A DNA stretch of 64,000 nt, from the NCBI RefSeq assembly GCF_001314875.1, contig NZ_LJZS01000002.1, forward strand, positions 62,001 to 126,000, written 5' to 3'. The notes beneath the pieces are model-generated. The model did no database searches, was not told the DNA's origin, and worked only from the letters and a program-made list of their open reading frames with translations. Below are positions 11,811-22,987 of the stretch, one piece after another (the stretch's first letter is position 1; each line of letters begins with the position of its first letter). The translations under genes were made by a program, and so were the position numbers. This stretch comes from Halomonas sp. HL-48. GTDB taxonomy: Bacteria > Pseudomonadota > Gammaproteobacteria > Pseudomonadales > Halomonadaceae.

Positions 11811-12347
11811 ATGGCGGAATTACTGACCGTCGCTCGTCCTTACGCTAAGGCGGCGTTTGAATACGCGCGTGATCATGAGGCGCTGGATAGCTGGTCAAAA
11901 GCGCTTGCATTATTGAGCCAAGCCGTCACCCACAGTGACGTGCATCGTCTGTTGAGCAGTCCAAAACTAGAGGCTGAGCAGAAGGCCGAGTTGCTGGCGG
12001 GCATGTTGCCCGAGGAAGGCGACAACGCCCTGCGTCGGTTTTTGGACAGCCTGGCGGATGAAGGTCGGCTTAGTGCCCTGCCGTCAATTGCTGATCAGTT
12101 CGAGCGCCTGCGCGCTGATCATGAACAGCGGGTTGAGGTCATGGTGACATCGGCCTACAAGCTTGATAGCAAGCAGAAGACCAAGCTAAAAAACGCGCTC
12201 AAGAAACGTCTGAATCGCGAAATCTCCATTACCACTCAGGTGGACAAAACGCTGATTGGCGGCGTCATCCTGCGTGCCGGCGATACCGTCATCGACGGAT
12301 CGGTACGTGGTCGATTGAACCGCCTTTCCGAAGCGCTAACCGCTTGA
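11811..12347 (+). CDS. atpH: ATP synthase subunit delta
   Basis: Subunit delta joins the b stalk to the top of F1. The 178-residue protein begins [19 protein letters not shown] and ends with the conserved region [25 protein letters not shown]. It has a strong AAGGAGGTGAT ribosome site 11 bases after atpF and lies 16 bases before atpA. Confidence 0.96.
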   Translation: MAELLTVARPYAKAAFEYARDHEALDSWSKALALLSQAVTHSDVHRLLSSPKLEAEQKAELLAGMLPEEGDNALRRFLDSLADEGRLSALPSIADQFERLRADHEQRVEVMVTSAYKLDSKQKTKLKNALKKRLNREISITTQVDKTLIGGVILRAGDTVIDGSVRGRLNRLSEALTA

Positions 12348-12363
12348 GTCTGAGGGACATGGC

Positions 12364-13908
12364 ATGCAGCAACTGAATCCTTCCGAGATCAGCGACATCA
12401 TCAAGCAGCGAATTGAGAAGCTTGACGTCGCATCCGAAGCCCGTAACGAGGGCACCATCGTCAGCGTTTCCGACGGTATCGTGAAAGTTCACGGCCTCGA
12501 AGACGCGATGTTTGGTGAAATGATCGAATTCCCCAACAGCATCTTTGGCATGGTACTCAACCTGGAGCGTGACTCCGTGGGTGCTGTCGTGCTGGGTGAC
12601 TACCTGAAACTCGAAGAGGGCATGACCGCCAAGTGTACCGGTCGTATCCTTGAAGTGCCGGTAGGCCCCGAGCTGATTGGTCGCGTGGTCGATGCGCTGG
12701 GTAACCCCATCGACGGCAAGGGCGATATCAACGCCAAGCTGACCGATGCGGTGGAAAAGGTCGCCCCGGGTGTTATCACCCGCCAGTCGGTCGATGAGCC
12801 GATTCAAACCGGCCTGAAGTCCATCGACTCCATGGTGCCGATCGGCCGCGGTCAGCGTGAGCTGATCATCGGTGACCGTCAGATCGGTAAATCCGCCATT
12901 GCCATTGATGCCATCATCAACCAGAAAGGCAAGGGCGTGACCTGTGTTTACGTGGCGATCGGTCAGAAGCAGTCGACCATTGCCAACGTGGTGCGCAAGC
13001 TCGAAGAGCACGGCGCCATGGATCACACCATCATCGTCGCGGCCGGCGCTGCCGACCCGGCGCCGATGCAGTTCCTGGCCGCGTACTCCGGTTGCACCAT
13101 GGGTGAATATTTCCGTGACCGTGGTGAAGACGCGCTGATCGTTTATGACGATCTCTCCAAGCAGGCCGTGGCCTACCGTCAGGTATCGCTGCTGCTGCGT
13201 CGTCCGCCGGGTCGTGAAGCCTATCCCGGTGACGTCTTCTATCTCCACTCGCGTCTGCTCGAGCGGGCTGCCCGCGTGAACGTCGATTACGTCGAGAAGT
13301 TCACCAATGGCGAAGTGAAAGGCAAGACCGGTTCCTTGACCGCGCTGCCGATCATCGAAACCCAGGGTGGCGACGTGTCTGCGTTCGTTCCGACCAACGT
13401 GATCTCGATCACCGACGGTCAGATCTTCCTGGAAACCAATCTGTTCAACTCCGGTATTCGTCCGGCGATTAACGCAGGTCTGTCGGTTTCCCGTGTAGGT
13501 GGTTCGGCACAGACCAAGATCATCAAGAAGCTGGGTGGCAGCGTCCGTCTGGCGTTGGCTCAGTATCGCGAACTGGCGGCGTTCTCGCAGTTTGCCTCTG
13601 ACCTTGATGAAGCCACGCGCAAGCAGCTCGAACACGGCCAACGCGTGACCGAGCTAATGAAGCAACACCAATACTCGCCGATGTCGGTAGCCGAGATGGC
13701 GCTTACGCTGTACGCCGCCAACGAAGGGCACCTGGATGATGTCGAAGTAAACAAAGTGCTGGACTTCGAGCGTGCGCTGCACGACTACATGAAGGCCGAG
13801 CACGGCGATTTGCTCGATAAGATCAACCAGACCGGCGACTACAACGACGAGATCAAAGACGGCTTGAAGTCGGGTCTCGAGAAGTTCAAGGCGACTCAGA
13901 GCTGGTAA
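12364..13908 (+). CDS. atpA: ATP synthase subunit alpha
   Basis: The 514-residue non-catalytic F1 subunit has the P-loop [13 protein letters not shown], the [15 protein letters not shown] segment and the signature [17 protein letters not shown]. Its length is typical. A long open frame on the opposite strand (12289-13641) is an artefact of its codon use. After the stop, the spacer to atpG holds a GC-rich hairpin. Confidence 0.98.
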   Translation: MQQLNPSEISDIIKQRIEKLDVASEARNEGTIVSVSDGIVKVHGLEDAMFGEMIEFPNSIFGMVLNLERDSVGAVVLGDYLKLEEGMTAKCTGRILEVPVGPELIGRVVDALGNPIDGKGDINAKLTDAVEKVAPGVITRQSVDEPIQTGLKSIDSMVPIGRGQRELIIGDRQIGKSAIAIDAIINQKGKGVTCVYVAIGQKQSTIANVVRKLEEHGAMDHTIIVAAGAADPAPMQFLAAYSGCTMGEYFRDRGEDALIVYDDLSKQAVAYRQVSLLLRRPPGREAYPGDVFYLHSRLLERAARVNVDYVEKFTNGEVKGKTGSLTALPIIETQGGDVSAFVPTNVISITDGQIFLETNLFNSGIRPAINAGLSVSRVGGSAQTKIIKKLGGSVRLALAQYRELAAFSQFASDLDEATRKQLEHGQRVTELMKQHQYSPMSVAEMALTLYAANEGHLDDVEVNKVLDFERALHDYMKAEHGDLLDKINQTGDYNDEIKDGLKSGLEKFKATQSW

Positions 13909-13915
13909 TGCCCCA

Positions 13916-13934
13916 GCCCGCCTGTCAGGCGGGC
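13916..13934 (+). other. Stem-loop in the atpA-atpG spacer
   Basis: GCCCGCC (13916-13922) and GGCGGGC (13928-13934) form a perfect 7-bp stem with a TGTCA loop. No T run follows, so it is more likely an mRNA stability or processing element than a full terminator. Confidence 0.55.
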
Positions 13935-13975
13935 TTGCATGCTTTCTGAGAGCCACGAACGAAAGGTAGATCGCT

Positions 13976-14863
13976 ATGGCAGCTGCAAAAGAGATACGCA
14001 CCCAGATTGGGAGCATTAAAAATACGCAGAAGATCACCAGCGCCATGGAAATGGTGGCTGCATCGAAAATGCGTAAAGCGCAAGAGCTGATGAAGGCTAG
14101 CCAGCCTTACGCCAAGCAGATCCGTAACGTGGTCAGCCACTTGGCCGATGCCAACCCTGAGTACCGCCACGACTATATGCTCGAGCGGAGCGAGGTGAAG
14201 CGGGTCGGTTACATTGTGGTGTCCACGGACCGTGGTTTGTGCGGCGGTTTGAACCACAACCTGTTCAAGGCCGTGGTGAAAGATGCCAAGGCCTGGCATC
14301 AGGAAGGGGCTGGGCTCGACTTCTGCGCCCTGGGCTCGAAGGCCAGCGGCTTTTTCCGCAACTATGGAGGCAACCTGGTTGCCGCCAAGAGCGGATTAGG
14401 TGAGTCGCCAACGGTCGAGGGTCTGATTGGCAGTATCAAGGTCATGCTCGAAGCGTACGATGAAGGCCGTATTGACCGTCTGTATGTGGTGCATAACGAG
14501 TTTATCAACACCATGACGCAACAGCCGGTGGTACGTCAGCTTCTTCCGCTGACGACCGATATTGGCGAAGACGCAGAGCAGGACGACGAAAACGCCCGTC
14601 CCGGAAGCTGGGACTACCTGTATGAGCCGGATGCCAAGGCGTTGTTGGATAGCCTGCTGGTTCGTTTCATTGAATCGCAGGTGTATCAGGCGGTCGTGGA
14701 AAACGGGGCCTGCGAGCAGGCAGCCCGTATGATCGCCATGAAGAGTGCTACCGATAACGCGGGCAATCTGATTGACGATCTGGAAATGGTCTACAACAAG
14801 GCCCGTCAGGCCGCCATTACCCAGGAAATTTCCGAGATCGTCGGCGGCGCTGCTGCCGTATAA
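13976..14863 (+). CDS. atpG: ATP synthase subunit gamma
   Basis: Subunit gamma is the central rotor shaft. The 295-residue protein has the conserved N-terminus [27 protein letters not shown] and the C-terminal helix with [40 protein letters not shown] in part. The start ATG at 13976 has GAAAGGTAG upstream. Position and length fit the operon. Confidence 0.97.
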   Translation: MAAAKEIRTQIGSIKNTQKITSAMEMVAASKMRKAQELMKASQPYAKQIRNVVSHLADANPEYRHDYMLERSEVKRVGYIVVSTDRGLCGGLNHNLFKAVVKDAKAWHQEGAGLDFCALGSKASGFFRNYGGNLVAAKSGLGESPTVEGLIGSIKVMLEAYDEGRIDRLYVVHNEFINTMTQQPVVRQLLPLTTDIGEDAEQDDENARPGSWDYLYEPDAKALLDSLLVRFIESQVYQAVVENGACEQAARMIAMKSATDNAGNLIDDLEMVYNKARQAAITQEISEIVGGAAAV

Positions 14864-14879
14864 CGCCTAGGGAGCCTGA

Positions 14880-16316
<1,437 letters not shown>

Positions 16317-16340
16317 TCCCGTCCATTAGGGGGATTCGCT

Positions 16341-16769
16341 ATGGCGAATAGCTTCACTTGCAATATCGTCAGCGCTGAAGCGTCCATCTACTCGGGAACG
16401 GTCGAGATGGTGGTTGCGTCAGGCATCACGGGCGATCTGGGGATTTTACCCGGACACGCTCCGCTGTTGACGGAACTCAAGCCTGGACCGGTACGGGTGA
16501 TTCACGATGGTGGGGAAGAAGAACACTTCTTCGTCACGGGCGGCTTCATGGAAGTTCAGCCCAACATCGTGACCGTTTTGGCTGACGCCGCATCGCGGGC
16601 AAGCGACCTCAACGAGGCGGCTGCCGAAGAAGCACGTCAGCAAGCGCTGAAAGCCTTTAACGACAAGTCATCGGAGCTCGACTATACCCGGGCTGCCGCG
16701 GAACTTGCCGAAGCCGTTGCCCAGCTGCGCACGATCCAGCAGCTGCGTAAAAAGGCGGGTAAAGGCTAA
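16341..16769 (+). CDS. atpC: ATP synthase subunit epsilon
   Basis: The 142-residue epsilon subunit inhibits ATP hydrolysis and links gamma to the c-ring. It has the N-terminal beta sandwich with [23 protein letters not shown] and a C-terminal two-helix domain. It is the last gene of the operon and is followed by a long terminator hairpin. Confidence 0.96.
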   Translation: MANSFTCNIVSAEASIYSGTVEMVVASGITGDLGILPGHAPLLTELKPGPVRVIHDGGEEEHFFVTGGFMEVQPNIVTVLADAASRASDLNEAAAEEARQQALKAFNDKSSELDYTRAAAELAEAVAQLRTIQQLRKKAGKG

Positions 16770-16792
16770 ATCTCACGCTTGGCGTGAACGAT

Positions 16793-16834
16793 AACGCCCC
16801 TTGAACCTGAACAGGTTCAAGGGGCGTTTTTTTT
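16793..16834 (+). terminator. Rho-independent terminator of the atp operon
   Basis: A perfect 17-base inverted repeat (16793-16809 and 16812-16828, containing CGCCCCTTGAACCTG) folds to a very stable stem with a small loop and is followed by a run of eight T ending at 16834. Confidence 0.96.
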
Positions 16835-16898
16835 GTCTGGTAGAATGGTGTAAGGGAATATCGGCTGCGTAGCGCTCGTCAGCGTAAAGGGGAATGCC

Positions 16899-18281
16899 AT
16901 GTCATTGAATGATGAAACCTTGCAAGCACTAAAAACGGAGCTGCTTGACGAGCTGGAAAAGGAATCGCCCGACAAGTCGATGCTGGCAGAGCGCCTGTCC
17001 GAAATCCGCTCGGCGGATATCGGCGAAATCCTCGAGGACCTTATCGAAGAGGATGAAGCGCTCAGCGCAGCACTGGCATTACTCGATATTCTGTCGACCG
17101 AGCGTGCCGCCAACGTGCTGGGTTATCTGCCCGGCGAAAGCCAGCTGGAAGTGGTTGGTGGACTTTCGGATACCCATGTCCTCAAGCTGCTGGAGGAAAT
17201 GGGCTCGGATGAACGGGCCGACTTGTTCAACCTGCTAGACGAAGACCGTCGCGAGGCCTTGCTTCGGCGCATGGCCCATCAGGAACGGGAAGACCTCAAG
17301 CGGTTGGCAAGCTACGAAGAGGGCACCGCCGGGGCCATCATGACCTCGGACTACGTGGCCATTGCCAGCGGTATGACGGTGTCTCAGGCCATGATGCGCG
17401 TGCGCCAGACCGCCCCTGACGCGGAAACTGTCTATCAGCTCTATGTGCTGGACAGCGAAGGTCAACTGATTGGCACCATGTCGCTGCGACAGCTGATGGT
17501 CGCCCGCCCCGGGGCGCTGGTCGACGACATCATGATCAAGGATGTGATCAGTACACCGGTGGATAAAGAGCAGGAAGACGTTGCCAGGATCGTGGCACGT
17601 TATGACCTGCTAGCGTTACCGGTGATTGATGCGGATGGCCGCATGGTGGGGATTGTGACCCACGATGACGCCATGGACGTCGCCGAGTCGGAAGCCACCG
17701 AAGATATCCACAAGGGGATGTCCATTGGACAGCTGGAAGACGGGGTCAGCCGGGTACCACTTTGGTCGCTTTACCGCAAACGGGTCTTCTGGCTGGTATT
17801 ACTGGTGTTCGCCAACCTGTTTTCCGGCGCGGGAATTGCCTATTTCGAAGATACCATCGCCGCCCAGGTGGCCCTGGTCTTCTTTCTGCCGCTGCTGATC
17901 GGCAGCGGCGGTAACGCGGGCGCCCAGGCGGCGACCCTGATGGTGCGCGGTATGGCCACCGGTGACGTTGGCGTGAAGGACTGGGGCAAAATGCTGGGCC
18001 GCGAGCTTCTGGTCGCGGGCGCCCTGGGGATCACCATGGCGATTGCCGTGGCGCCGATCGGGGTGATTCGTGGCGGCGAGGCGGTGGCGATCATCGTCGC
18101 GCTGAGCATGGTGACTATCGTGTTGTTCGGCAGCCTGATCGGCATGTGTCTGCCGTTCGTACTGGAACGCTTTAAGGTGGACCCGGCCACGGCCTCGGCG
18201 CCCTTGGTGACGACGCTTATTGATGCCTCGGGGGTGCTGATTTACTTCAGCATTGCCACCGCCATTCTCACCCCGCTCTGA
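16899..18281 (+). CDS. mgtE: Magnesium transporter MgtE
   Basis: MgtE is a Mg2+-gated Mg2+ channel of the inner membrane. The 460-residue protein has the N-terminal helical domain (about 1-135), a pair of CBS domains (about 140-260) that sense Mg2+, a connecting helix and five membrane helices at the C-terminus with the conserved segment LPLLIGSGGNAGAQAATLMVRG. It follows the atp terminator and is convergent with the cation efflux gene, whose stop is only 7 bases away. Confidence 0.95.
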   Translation: MSLNDETLQALKTELLDELEKESPDKSMLAERLSEIRSADIGEILEDLIEEDEALSAALALLDILSTERAANVLGYLPGESQLEVVGGLSDTHVLKLLEEMGSDERADLFNLLDEDRREALLRRMAHQEREDLKRLASYEEGTAGAIMTSDYVAIASGMTVSQAMMRVRQTAPDAETVYQLYVLDSEGQLIGTMSLRQLMVARPGALVDDIMIKDVISTPVDKEQEDVARIVARYDLLALPVIDADGRMVGIVTHDDAMDVAESEATEDIHKGMSIGQLEDGVSRVPLWSLYRKRVFWLVLLVFANLFSGAGIAYFEDTIAAQVALVFFLPLLIGSGGNAGAQAATLMVRGMATGDVGVKDWGKMLGRELLVAGALGITMAIAVAPIGVIRGGEAVAIIVALSMVTIVLFGSLIGMCLPFVLERFKVDPATASAPLVTTLIDASGVLIYFSIATAILTPL

Positions 18282-18288
18282 CAGGCAC

Positions 18289-19482
18289 CTAGCGCATGCT
18301 GTAGCTAGCCGCGCGGGTAATGAACAGCACTTCCACATTGCCCAGCCACTCGATATCGCTGGCCAGCGCTTTCAGCTGGCTGGCAAGGCATTGAGGTGGC
18401 TGGTGGACGGCATCGCCAATGATCAATGACACCGAGATTTTATCGTTCAGATAATGTAGCTGCAGCTCGCTGAGCGTGCGCCATACCGGGTGCTTATACC
18501 AGCGCGCATCCAGCGCTGCCTCGACTTCCGGGCGCAGCGGCAGGCCGGGCAGCCGGCTCGGGTCGCCTTCTCCAGCGTCGTCCTCTGGGTCGATATGAAA
18601 GATCACGTCGGTCAACGCCGGGAACTGATGACGCAGCCGGCGGCTGACCTCGTTACCGATCTCGTGGGCTTCGGAGACGGTAATCTTGGGGCCGACTACA
18701 ATGTGCAGGTCGACCATGACCCAGCCGGCGGACTGGCGGGTGCGCAGGTCGTGTACGCTGTCCACCCCGGGCACCCCGCAGGCGACATCGTGCATCTGCT
18801 GTTGGGCGTCTTCTGGCAGTGCGGTATCCACCAGCTCACGGGCCGACTCCCACAGCAGGTCCCAGCCCACCTTGCCGACCAGTAGCCCGACGATGATGGC
18901 GGCCACGGCGTCAAGCCACCCCAGGCCGAACTGAGCACCCAGCAGAGCGACCAGTACGACCGCGGTGGACAGCGCATCGCTGCGCGAGTGCCAGGCGTTG
19001 GCCTCGAGCAGTTTAGAGCCGTACCGCTTGGCGATGCGCATGGTATAGCGGTAGATCCATTCCTTGGCAAACAGCGCGATAATCGTGATGACAATGGCGA
19101 TAAGCCCTGGAGCGGAGACATGCGTACCGCTGAACAGTCGATCCAGACTTGACCAGGCAATACCCCCGGCGACAAAGATCAGCACGCTACCCAGTAATAG
19201 TGTGGTGAGGGTCTCGATGCGACCGTGGCCGTAATGATGGTCTTCATCGGGGGCCTGGCGGCCGTAATGAATAGCGGCGAGCACAAAGCCGTCGGTGACC
19301 AAATCAGAAAACGAATGGACCGCATCGGCAATCAACGCCGCTGAACCTACCCAGAAGCCGACGAGGAGTTTGACGATGCCTAGCAGTCCATCCAGCCAGG
19401 CGCCGATGTAGGTAACGCGCTTAGCCTCGCGGCTTTGCAGCTGCGGGTCCTGGCTTATCGAGGAGTCGACGCTCTGAGTCAT
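18289..19482 (-). CDS. Cation diffusion facilitator (CDF) family metal efflux protein
   Basis: The 397-residue protein has a six-helix CDF membrane domain with the metal-binding pairs HSFSD in helix 2 and HSRSD in helix 5, a histidine-rich loop (DEDHHYGHGR) and a cytoplasmic C-terminal dimer domain. A HxxxD pattern in both helices fits Zn2+ more than Fe2+, but the substrate is an inference. The C-terminal domain carries an extra stretch of about 100 residues compared with FieF. The frame is open to 19632, but the ATG at 19482 has AAGG upstream and starts just before the first helix, so I chose it. Confidence 0.9.
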   Translation of the reverse strand: MTQSVDSSISQDPQLQSREAKRVTYIGAWLDGLLGIVKLLVGFWVGSAALIADAVHSFSDLVTDGFVLAAIHYGRQAPDEDHHYGHGRIETLTTLLLGSVLIFVAGGIAWSSLDRLFSGTHVSAPGLIAIVITIIALFAKEWIYRYTMRIAKRYGSKLLEANAWHSRSDALSTAVVLVALLGAQFGLGWLDAVAAIIVGLLVGKVGWDLLWESARELVDTALPEDAQQQMHDVACGVPGVDSVHDLRTRQSAGWVMVDLHIVVGPKITVSEAHEIGNEVSRRLRHQFPALTDVIFHIDPEDDAGEGDPSRLPGLPLRPEVEAALDARWYKHPVWRTLSELQLHYLNDKISVSLIIGDAVHQPPQCLASQLKALASDIEWLGNVEVLFITRAASYSMR

Positions 19483-19668
19483 GAGGTACCTTAAAGGAAC
19501 GCACACTGGCTGGTAGGCCGCCATTGTAGCGCACTCAACCGCGTGCCCTGTAGTCCTTCGCTTTATCGATGTCACTGGGCGCCATGCGAACGGCGGACAA
19601 GTCTGCCAGGGAGGTGTATCCTTAGGCGCCATTATATCCCCTCAACAAGGTATCGATGAGGAACCTCC

Positions 19669-20469
19669 ATGGATTGGCTTCAGATTGTGGTACTCGCCCT
19701 GGTTCAGGGGATCTCCGAATTTCTGCCAGTGTCCAGCTCCGCCCATTTGATTTTAGTGCCGGTACTGACCGAGTGGCAGGACCAGGGGCTGGCGTTCGAC
19801 GTGGCGCTCCATCTGGGCAGCCTGCTGGCCGTTGTGATCTATTTTCGCCGCGAACTGTGGCAGATGATGTCAAGCTGTTTGGCGGCGGTAAAAGGCCAAG
19901 GCATCGATCGCGATGCGCGCCTGGCCGGCTGGGTGATCATTGCCACGCTACCGGTCTGCATCGTGGGTTTCCTGCTGCGCGACGTGGTGGCGGACTACAT
20001 GCGTTCTCCACTGATCATTGGTTTTAGTCTGGTCGTCTTTGGTCTGTGGCTTGGCTATGCCGACTGGCGCAAACGCGGTAAACGCAGCGAGTATCAACTC
20101 ACGCTTAACGATGCGCTGTTGATCGGCGGAGCCCAGGCTCTGGCGCTGATTCCCGGCACGTCGCGCTCAGGGGTCACCATGACCGCAGCGCTGATGCTGG
20201 GGATGAGCCGCGAAGGCGCGGCGCGCTTTTCCTTTCTGCTCTCGATTCCGGTGATTGTGCTGGCAGGGGGCCTGGAGACGATCGAACTCATCGGCCAATC
20301 CAATCCTGTCGATGGGTGGGCAATGGCGGCAGGCGCGCTACTCTCCGGGCTGAGCGCCTACGCATGTATCCACTTTTTTCTGACATTGATCAAACGGGTG
20401 GGGATGCAGCCGTTCGTGTTATATCGCGTGCTTTTCGGTATTTGGCTGCTATGGTTTTTTCATGGTTAG
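19669..20469 (+). CDS. uppP: Undecaprenyl-diphosphatase UppP (BacA)
   Basis: UppP dephosphorylates undecaprenyl pyrophosphate so the lipid carrier can be reused for peptidoglycan synthesis; it also gives bacitracin tolerance. The 266-residue membrane protein has the two family motifs GISEFLPVSSSAHLIL and PGTSRSGVTMTAALMLG and about eight hydrophobic helices. The ATG at 19669 follows GAGGAACC. It precedes apbE by 12 bases, so they may be co-transcribed. Confidence 0.96.
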   Translation: MDWLQIVVLALVQGISEFLPVSSSAHLILVPVLTEWQDQGLAFDVALHLGSLLAVVIYFRRELWQMMSSCLAAVKGQGIDRDARLAGWVIIATLPVCIVGFLLRDVVADYMRSPLIIGFSLVVFGLWLGYADWRKRGKRSEYQLTLNDALLIGGAQALALIPGTSRSGVTMTAALMLGMSREGAARFSFLLSIPVIVLAGGLETIELIGQSNPVDGWAMAAGALLSGLSAYACIHFFLTLIKRVGMQPFVLYRVLFGIWLLWFFHG

Positions 20470-20481
20470 GGTGGGGTCACG

Positions 20482-21603
20482 ATGATGCGAGAAAAGAGGT
20501 TTTTGTGGCGCTACGGCCTGTGGCTCGTGGTATTGCTGATAGGTCTGGCAGGCTGTTCGGAAACGGATCGGCCGTTGGAATCACCGGTCAAACTGGAAGG
20601 TAATATTTTCGGCACCTTCTATCAGGTGACGATGGCCGACAGGCTGACGCAGGGAGAGGCTGACGAGATCGAAGCTGGGATCAAGACGGAACTGGAAAGC
20701 GTGGACAAGTCCATGTCGACCTACCGTGACGACGCCGAGCTGATGGCGTTCAACCAAGCGCCGCTGGGAGAGTGGCAGCCGTTGTCCGACGGCCTCATCG
20801 ACGTTTTGGCGATTAGCCAGTCGATCGCCGAGGCAAGTGACGGCGCCTTTGACATCACCATTGGTGACCTGGTCAACCTGTGGAGTTTTGGTCCTGAGGC
20901 GCGGCCCGAGGAAGTGCCTTCGGATCAGGAGCTCAACGAACGGCTGGCGCGGGTAGGCTATGATGCTATTGACCTTGATCTGCAATCGCTTGAGGCACGG
21001 CGCACGCGGGATGTGTTTGTTGACCTTTCGGCCATTGCCAAGGGCCATGCCACCGACCGCGTAGCAGCGTATCTGGATCAGCAGGGCATCGAGAATTACC
21101 TGGTCAACCTGGGCGGTGACTTGATGACCCGAGGCTATCGCGATGAGGATGAGCAGACCGCCTGGCGCGTCGGCATCGAAGTGCCGGAAGACGGTGAGCA
21201 GCGTGCCCAGCACGTGTTGCCTCTGGATTCAATTTCAGTGGCAACCTCGGGTGATTACCGCCATTACTTTGAAGTAGACGGCCAGCGCTATTCGCATACC
21301 ATCGATCCACGTAACGGCCAACCGATTACCCACGATCTGGCATCGGTGTCGGTCTTTCACCCCTCCAACGCCTGGGCCGACGGATGGGCCACGGCGTTAA
21401 CGGTGGCGGGCGATGAAGAAGGCATGGCCATCGCCGTAGAGCAAAATCTCAATGTGCTGATGCTGGTGCGCGAGGGGGACGAATGGCAAAGCGTGGCCAG
21501 CCCCGCTTTTGCCGAGCACTTTGGTGAAGAACTCGTCGAATCCTCGGCGATAGAGATTGCGTCTGCCCGCGCGGACGATGGTGAAACCGCGACAGGTGAT
21601 TAA
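20482..21603 (+). CDS. apbE: FAD:protein FMN transferase, ApbE lipoprotein
   Basis: ApbE attaches FMN covalently to threonine in target proteins such as subunits of the Na+-pumping NADH:quinone reductase. The 373-residue protein begins with a lipoprotein signal peptide with lipobox LAGC at about residues 22-25. It contains DLSAIAKGHATDRVA and YLVNLGGDL motifs and a C-terminal HTIDPRNGQPI segment. The start could be ATG 20482 or the next codon 20485. glmU begins one base after its stop. Confidence 0.94.
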   Translation: MMREKRFLWRYGLWLVVLLIGLAGCSETDRPLESPVKLEGNIFGTFYQVTMADRLTQGEADEIEAGIKTELESVDKSMSTYRDDAELMAFNQAPLGEWQPLSDGLIDVLAISQSIAEASDGAFDITIGDLVNLWSFGPEARPEEVPSDQELNERLARVGYDAIDLDLQSLEARRTRDVFVDLSAIAKGHATDRVAAYLDQQGIENYLVNLGGDLMTRGYRDEDEQTAWRVGIEVPEDGEQRAQHVLPLDSISVATSGDYRHYFEVDGQRYSHTIDPRNGQPITHDLASVSVFHPSNAWADGWATALTVAGDEEGMAIAVEQNLNVLMLVREGDEWQSVASPAFAEHFGEELVESSAIEIASARADDGETATGD

Positions 21604-21604
21604 C

Positions 21605-22972
21605 ATGCAGGAACTCGATATTGTCATTCTCGCGGCCGGTAAAGGCACGCGAATGCGCTCTCAGACGCCCAAGGTGCTGCATACGCTCGCCGGCAAACCG
21701 ATGGTTCAGCACGTGCTGGATACAGCCGCCGGGCTATGCCCGACGCGCACCCATGTGGTTATCGGCCATGGGGCCGACCAGCTGCGCGAGGTGCTGATCG
21801 ATTACCCCGTGCAGTTTGCGCTTCAGGCCGAGCAAAAAGGCACCGGCCATGCGGTTGCCCAAGCGCTCCCAAAGCTTGGCAATGGCAAGGTGCTGGTGCT
21901 TTACGCTGATGTACCGTTGATTCATCGCGATTCGCTTGCGGCCTTGCTAGCGGCGGTAGACGATCAGCACATGGGGTTGTTGACGGTGACCCTGCAGGAC
22001 CCGACGGGCTACGGCCGCATTGTCCGGAATGCGGCAGGCGAGGCCGAAGCGATTGTCGAGCAGAAAGACGCCAGCGAAGAACAACGGGCGATTACCGAGT
22101 GCAACACCGGCATGATGGCGATGACCTGCGAGCAGCTGAAGCGCTGGATGCCGCTGCTTTCCTCAGACAATGCCCAGGGTGAGTATTATCTCACCGACGT
22201 GATCGCCATGGCCGCAAGCGATGGGATCAAGGTCAGCACTGTGCAGCCTTCAACCGCCATCGAGGTGGAAGGGGTCAACAACCGTGCGCAAATGGCCCGC
22301 CTGGAGCGCGCTTACCAGCGCAAGGTCGCCGAAAAGCTCATGCAGGACGGGGTGGCGTTGGCCGACCCCGCGCGGCTGGATGTTCGCGGTAAACTCACCT
22401 GCGGGCACGACGTGTTTATCGATGTGGGCTGCGTGTTTGAAGGTGAGGTAGAGCTGGGTGAGGGGGTTCACATTGGCCCCTACTGTGTAATTAAAAACAG
22501 CACCATCGGTGCGGAAAGCCGCGTGGACGCCCATAGCTTGGTGGAAACCACCGTTGCCGCCGGGCTTAACCAGATCGGGCCCTTTGCACGTCTGCGCCCC
22601 GGCACCCGGTTAGCTGTGAAGGCGAAAGTCGGCAACTTTGTCGAGACTAAAAATGTTGATGTGGGTGAAGGCAGCAAAATCAATCATTTGAGTTACGTAG
22701 GTGATGCAAGCCTTGGCCGTGGCGTCAATGTTGGTGCGGGCACTATCACCTGTAACTATGACGGCGCGAACAAGCATCATACCGCCGTGGGTGATCATGC
22801 CTTTATCGGCTCCAATACCGCTCTGGTGGCGCCGGTGACGATTGGAGAGGGCGCCACGGTGGGCGCCGGTTCCACCATCGCCAAAGACGTCAGCGATCAT
22901 GCCCTGGCCGTATCGCGGGGGCGTCAACTCGAGAAAAGCGATTGGCAGCGTCCGCGTAAGCGTCACGAATAA
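21605..22972 (+). CDS. glmU: Bifunctional GlcNAc-1-P uridyltransferase / glucosamine-1-P acetyltransferase
   Basis: GlmU makes UDP-GlcNAc, the precursor of peptidoglycan and LPS, in the last two steps. The 455-residue protein has the N-terminal nucleotidyltransferase motif LAAGKGTRMRSQTPKVLH and the C-terminal left-handed beta helix of hexapeptide repeats with GAGTITCNYDGANKHHT. An open extension upstream to 21557 overlaps apbE; the ATG at 21605 gives the family start. It is 15 bases upstream of glmS, as in many gammaproteobacteria downstream of atp. Confidence 0.97.
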   Translation: MQELDIVILAAGKGTRMRSQTPKVLHTLAGKPMVQHVLDTAAGLCPTRTHVVIGHGADQLREVLIDYPVQFALQAEQKGTGHAVAQALPKLGNGKVLVLYADVPLIHRDSLAALLAAVDDQHMGLLTVTLQDPTGYGRIVRNAAGEAEAIVEQKDASEEQRAITECNTGMMAMTCEQLKRWMPLLSSDNAQGEYYLTDVIAMAASDGIKVSTVQPSTAIEVEGVNNRAQMARLERAYQRKVAEKLMQDGVALADPARLDVRGKLTCGHDVFIDVGCVFEGEVELGEGVHIGPYCVIKNSTIGAESRVDAHSLVETTVAAGLNQIGPFARLRPGTRLAVKAKVGNFVETKNVDVGEGSKINHLSYVGDASLGRGVNVGAGTITCNYDGANKHHTAVGDHAFIGSNTALVAPVTIGEGATVGAGSTIAKDVSDHALAVSRGRQLEKSDWQRPRKRHE

Positions 22973-22987
22973 ACAAGGAGAAGGCCT

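Noticed and set aside
12289..13641. 450-codon open frame on the minus strand opposite atpA
   Set aside because: It mirrors atpA codons in GC-rich DNA, has no family motif, and atpA is certain.
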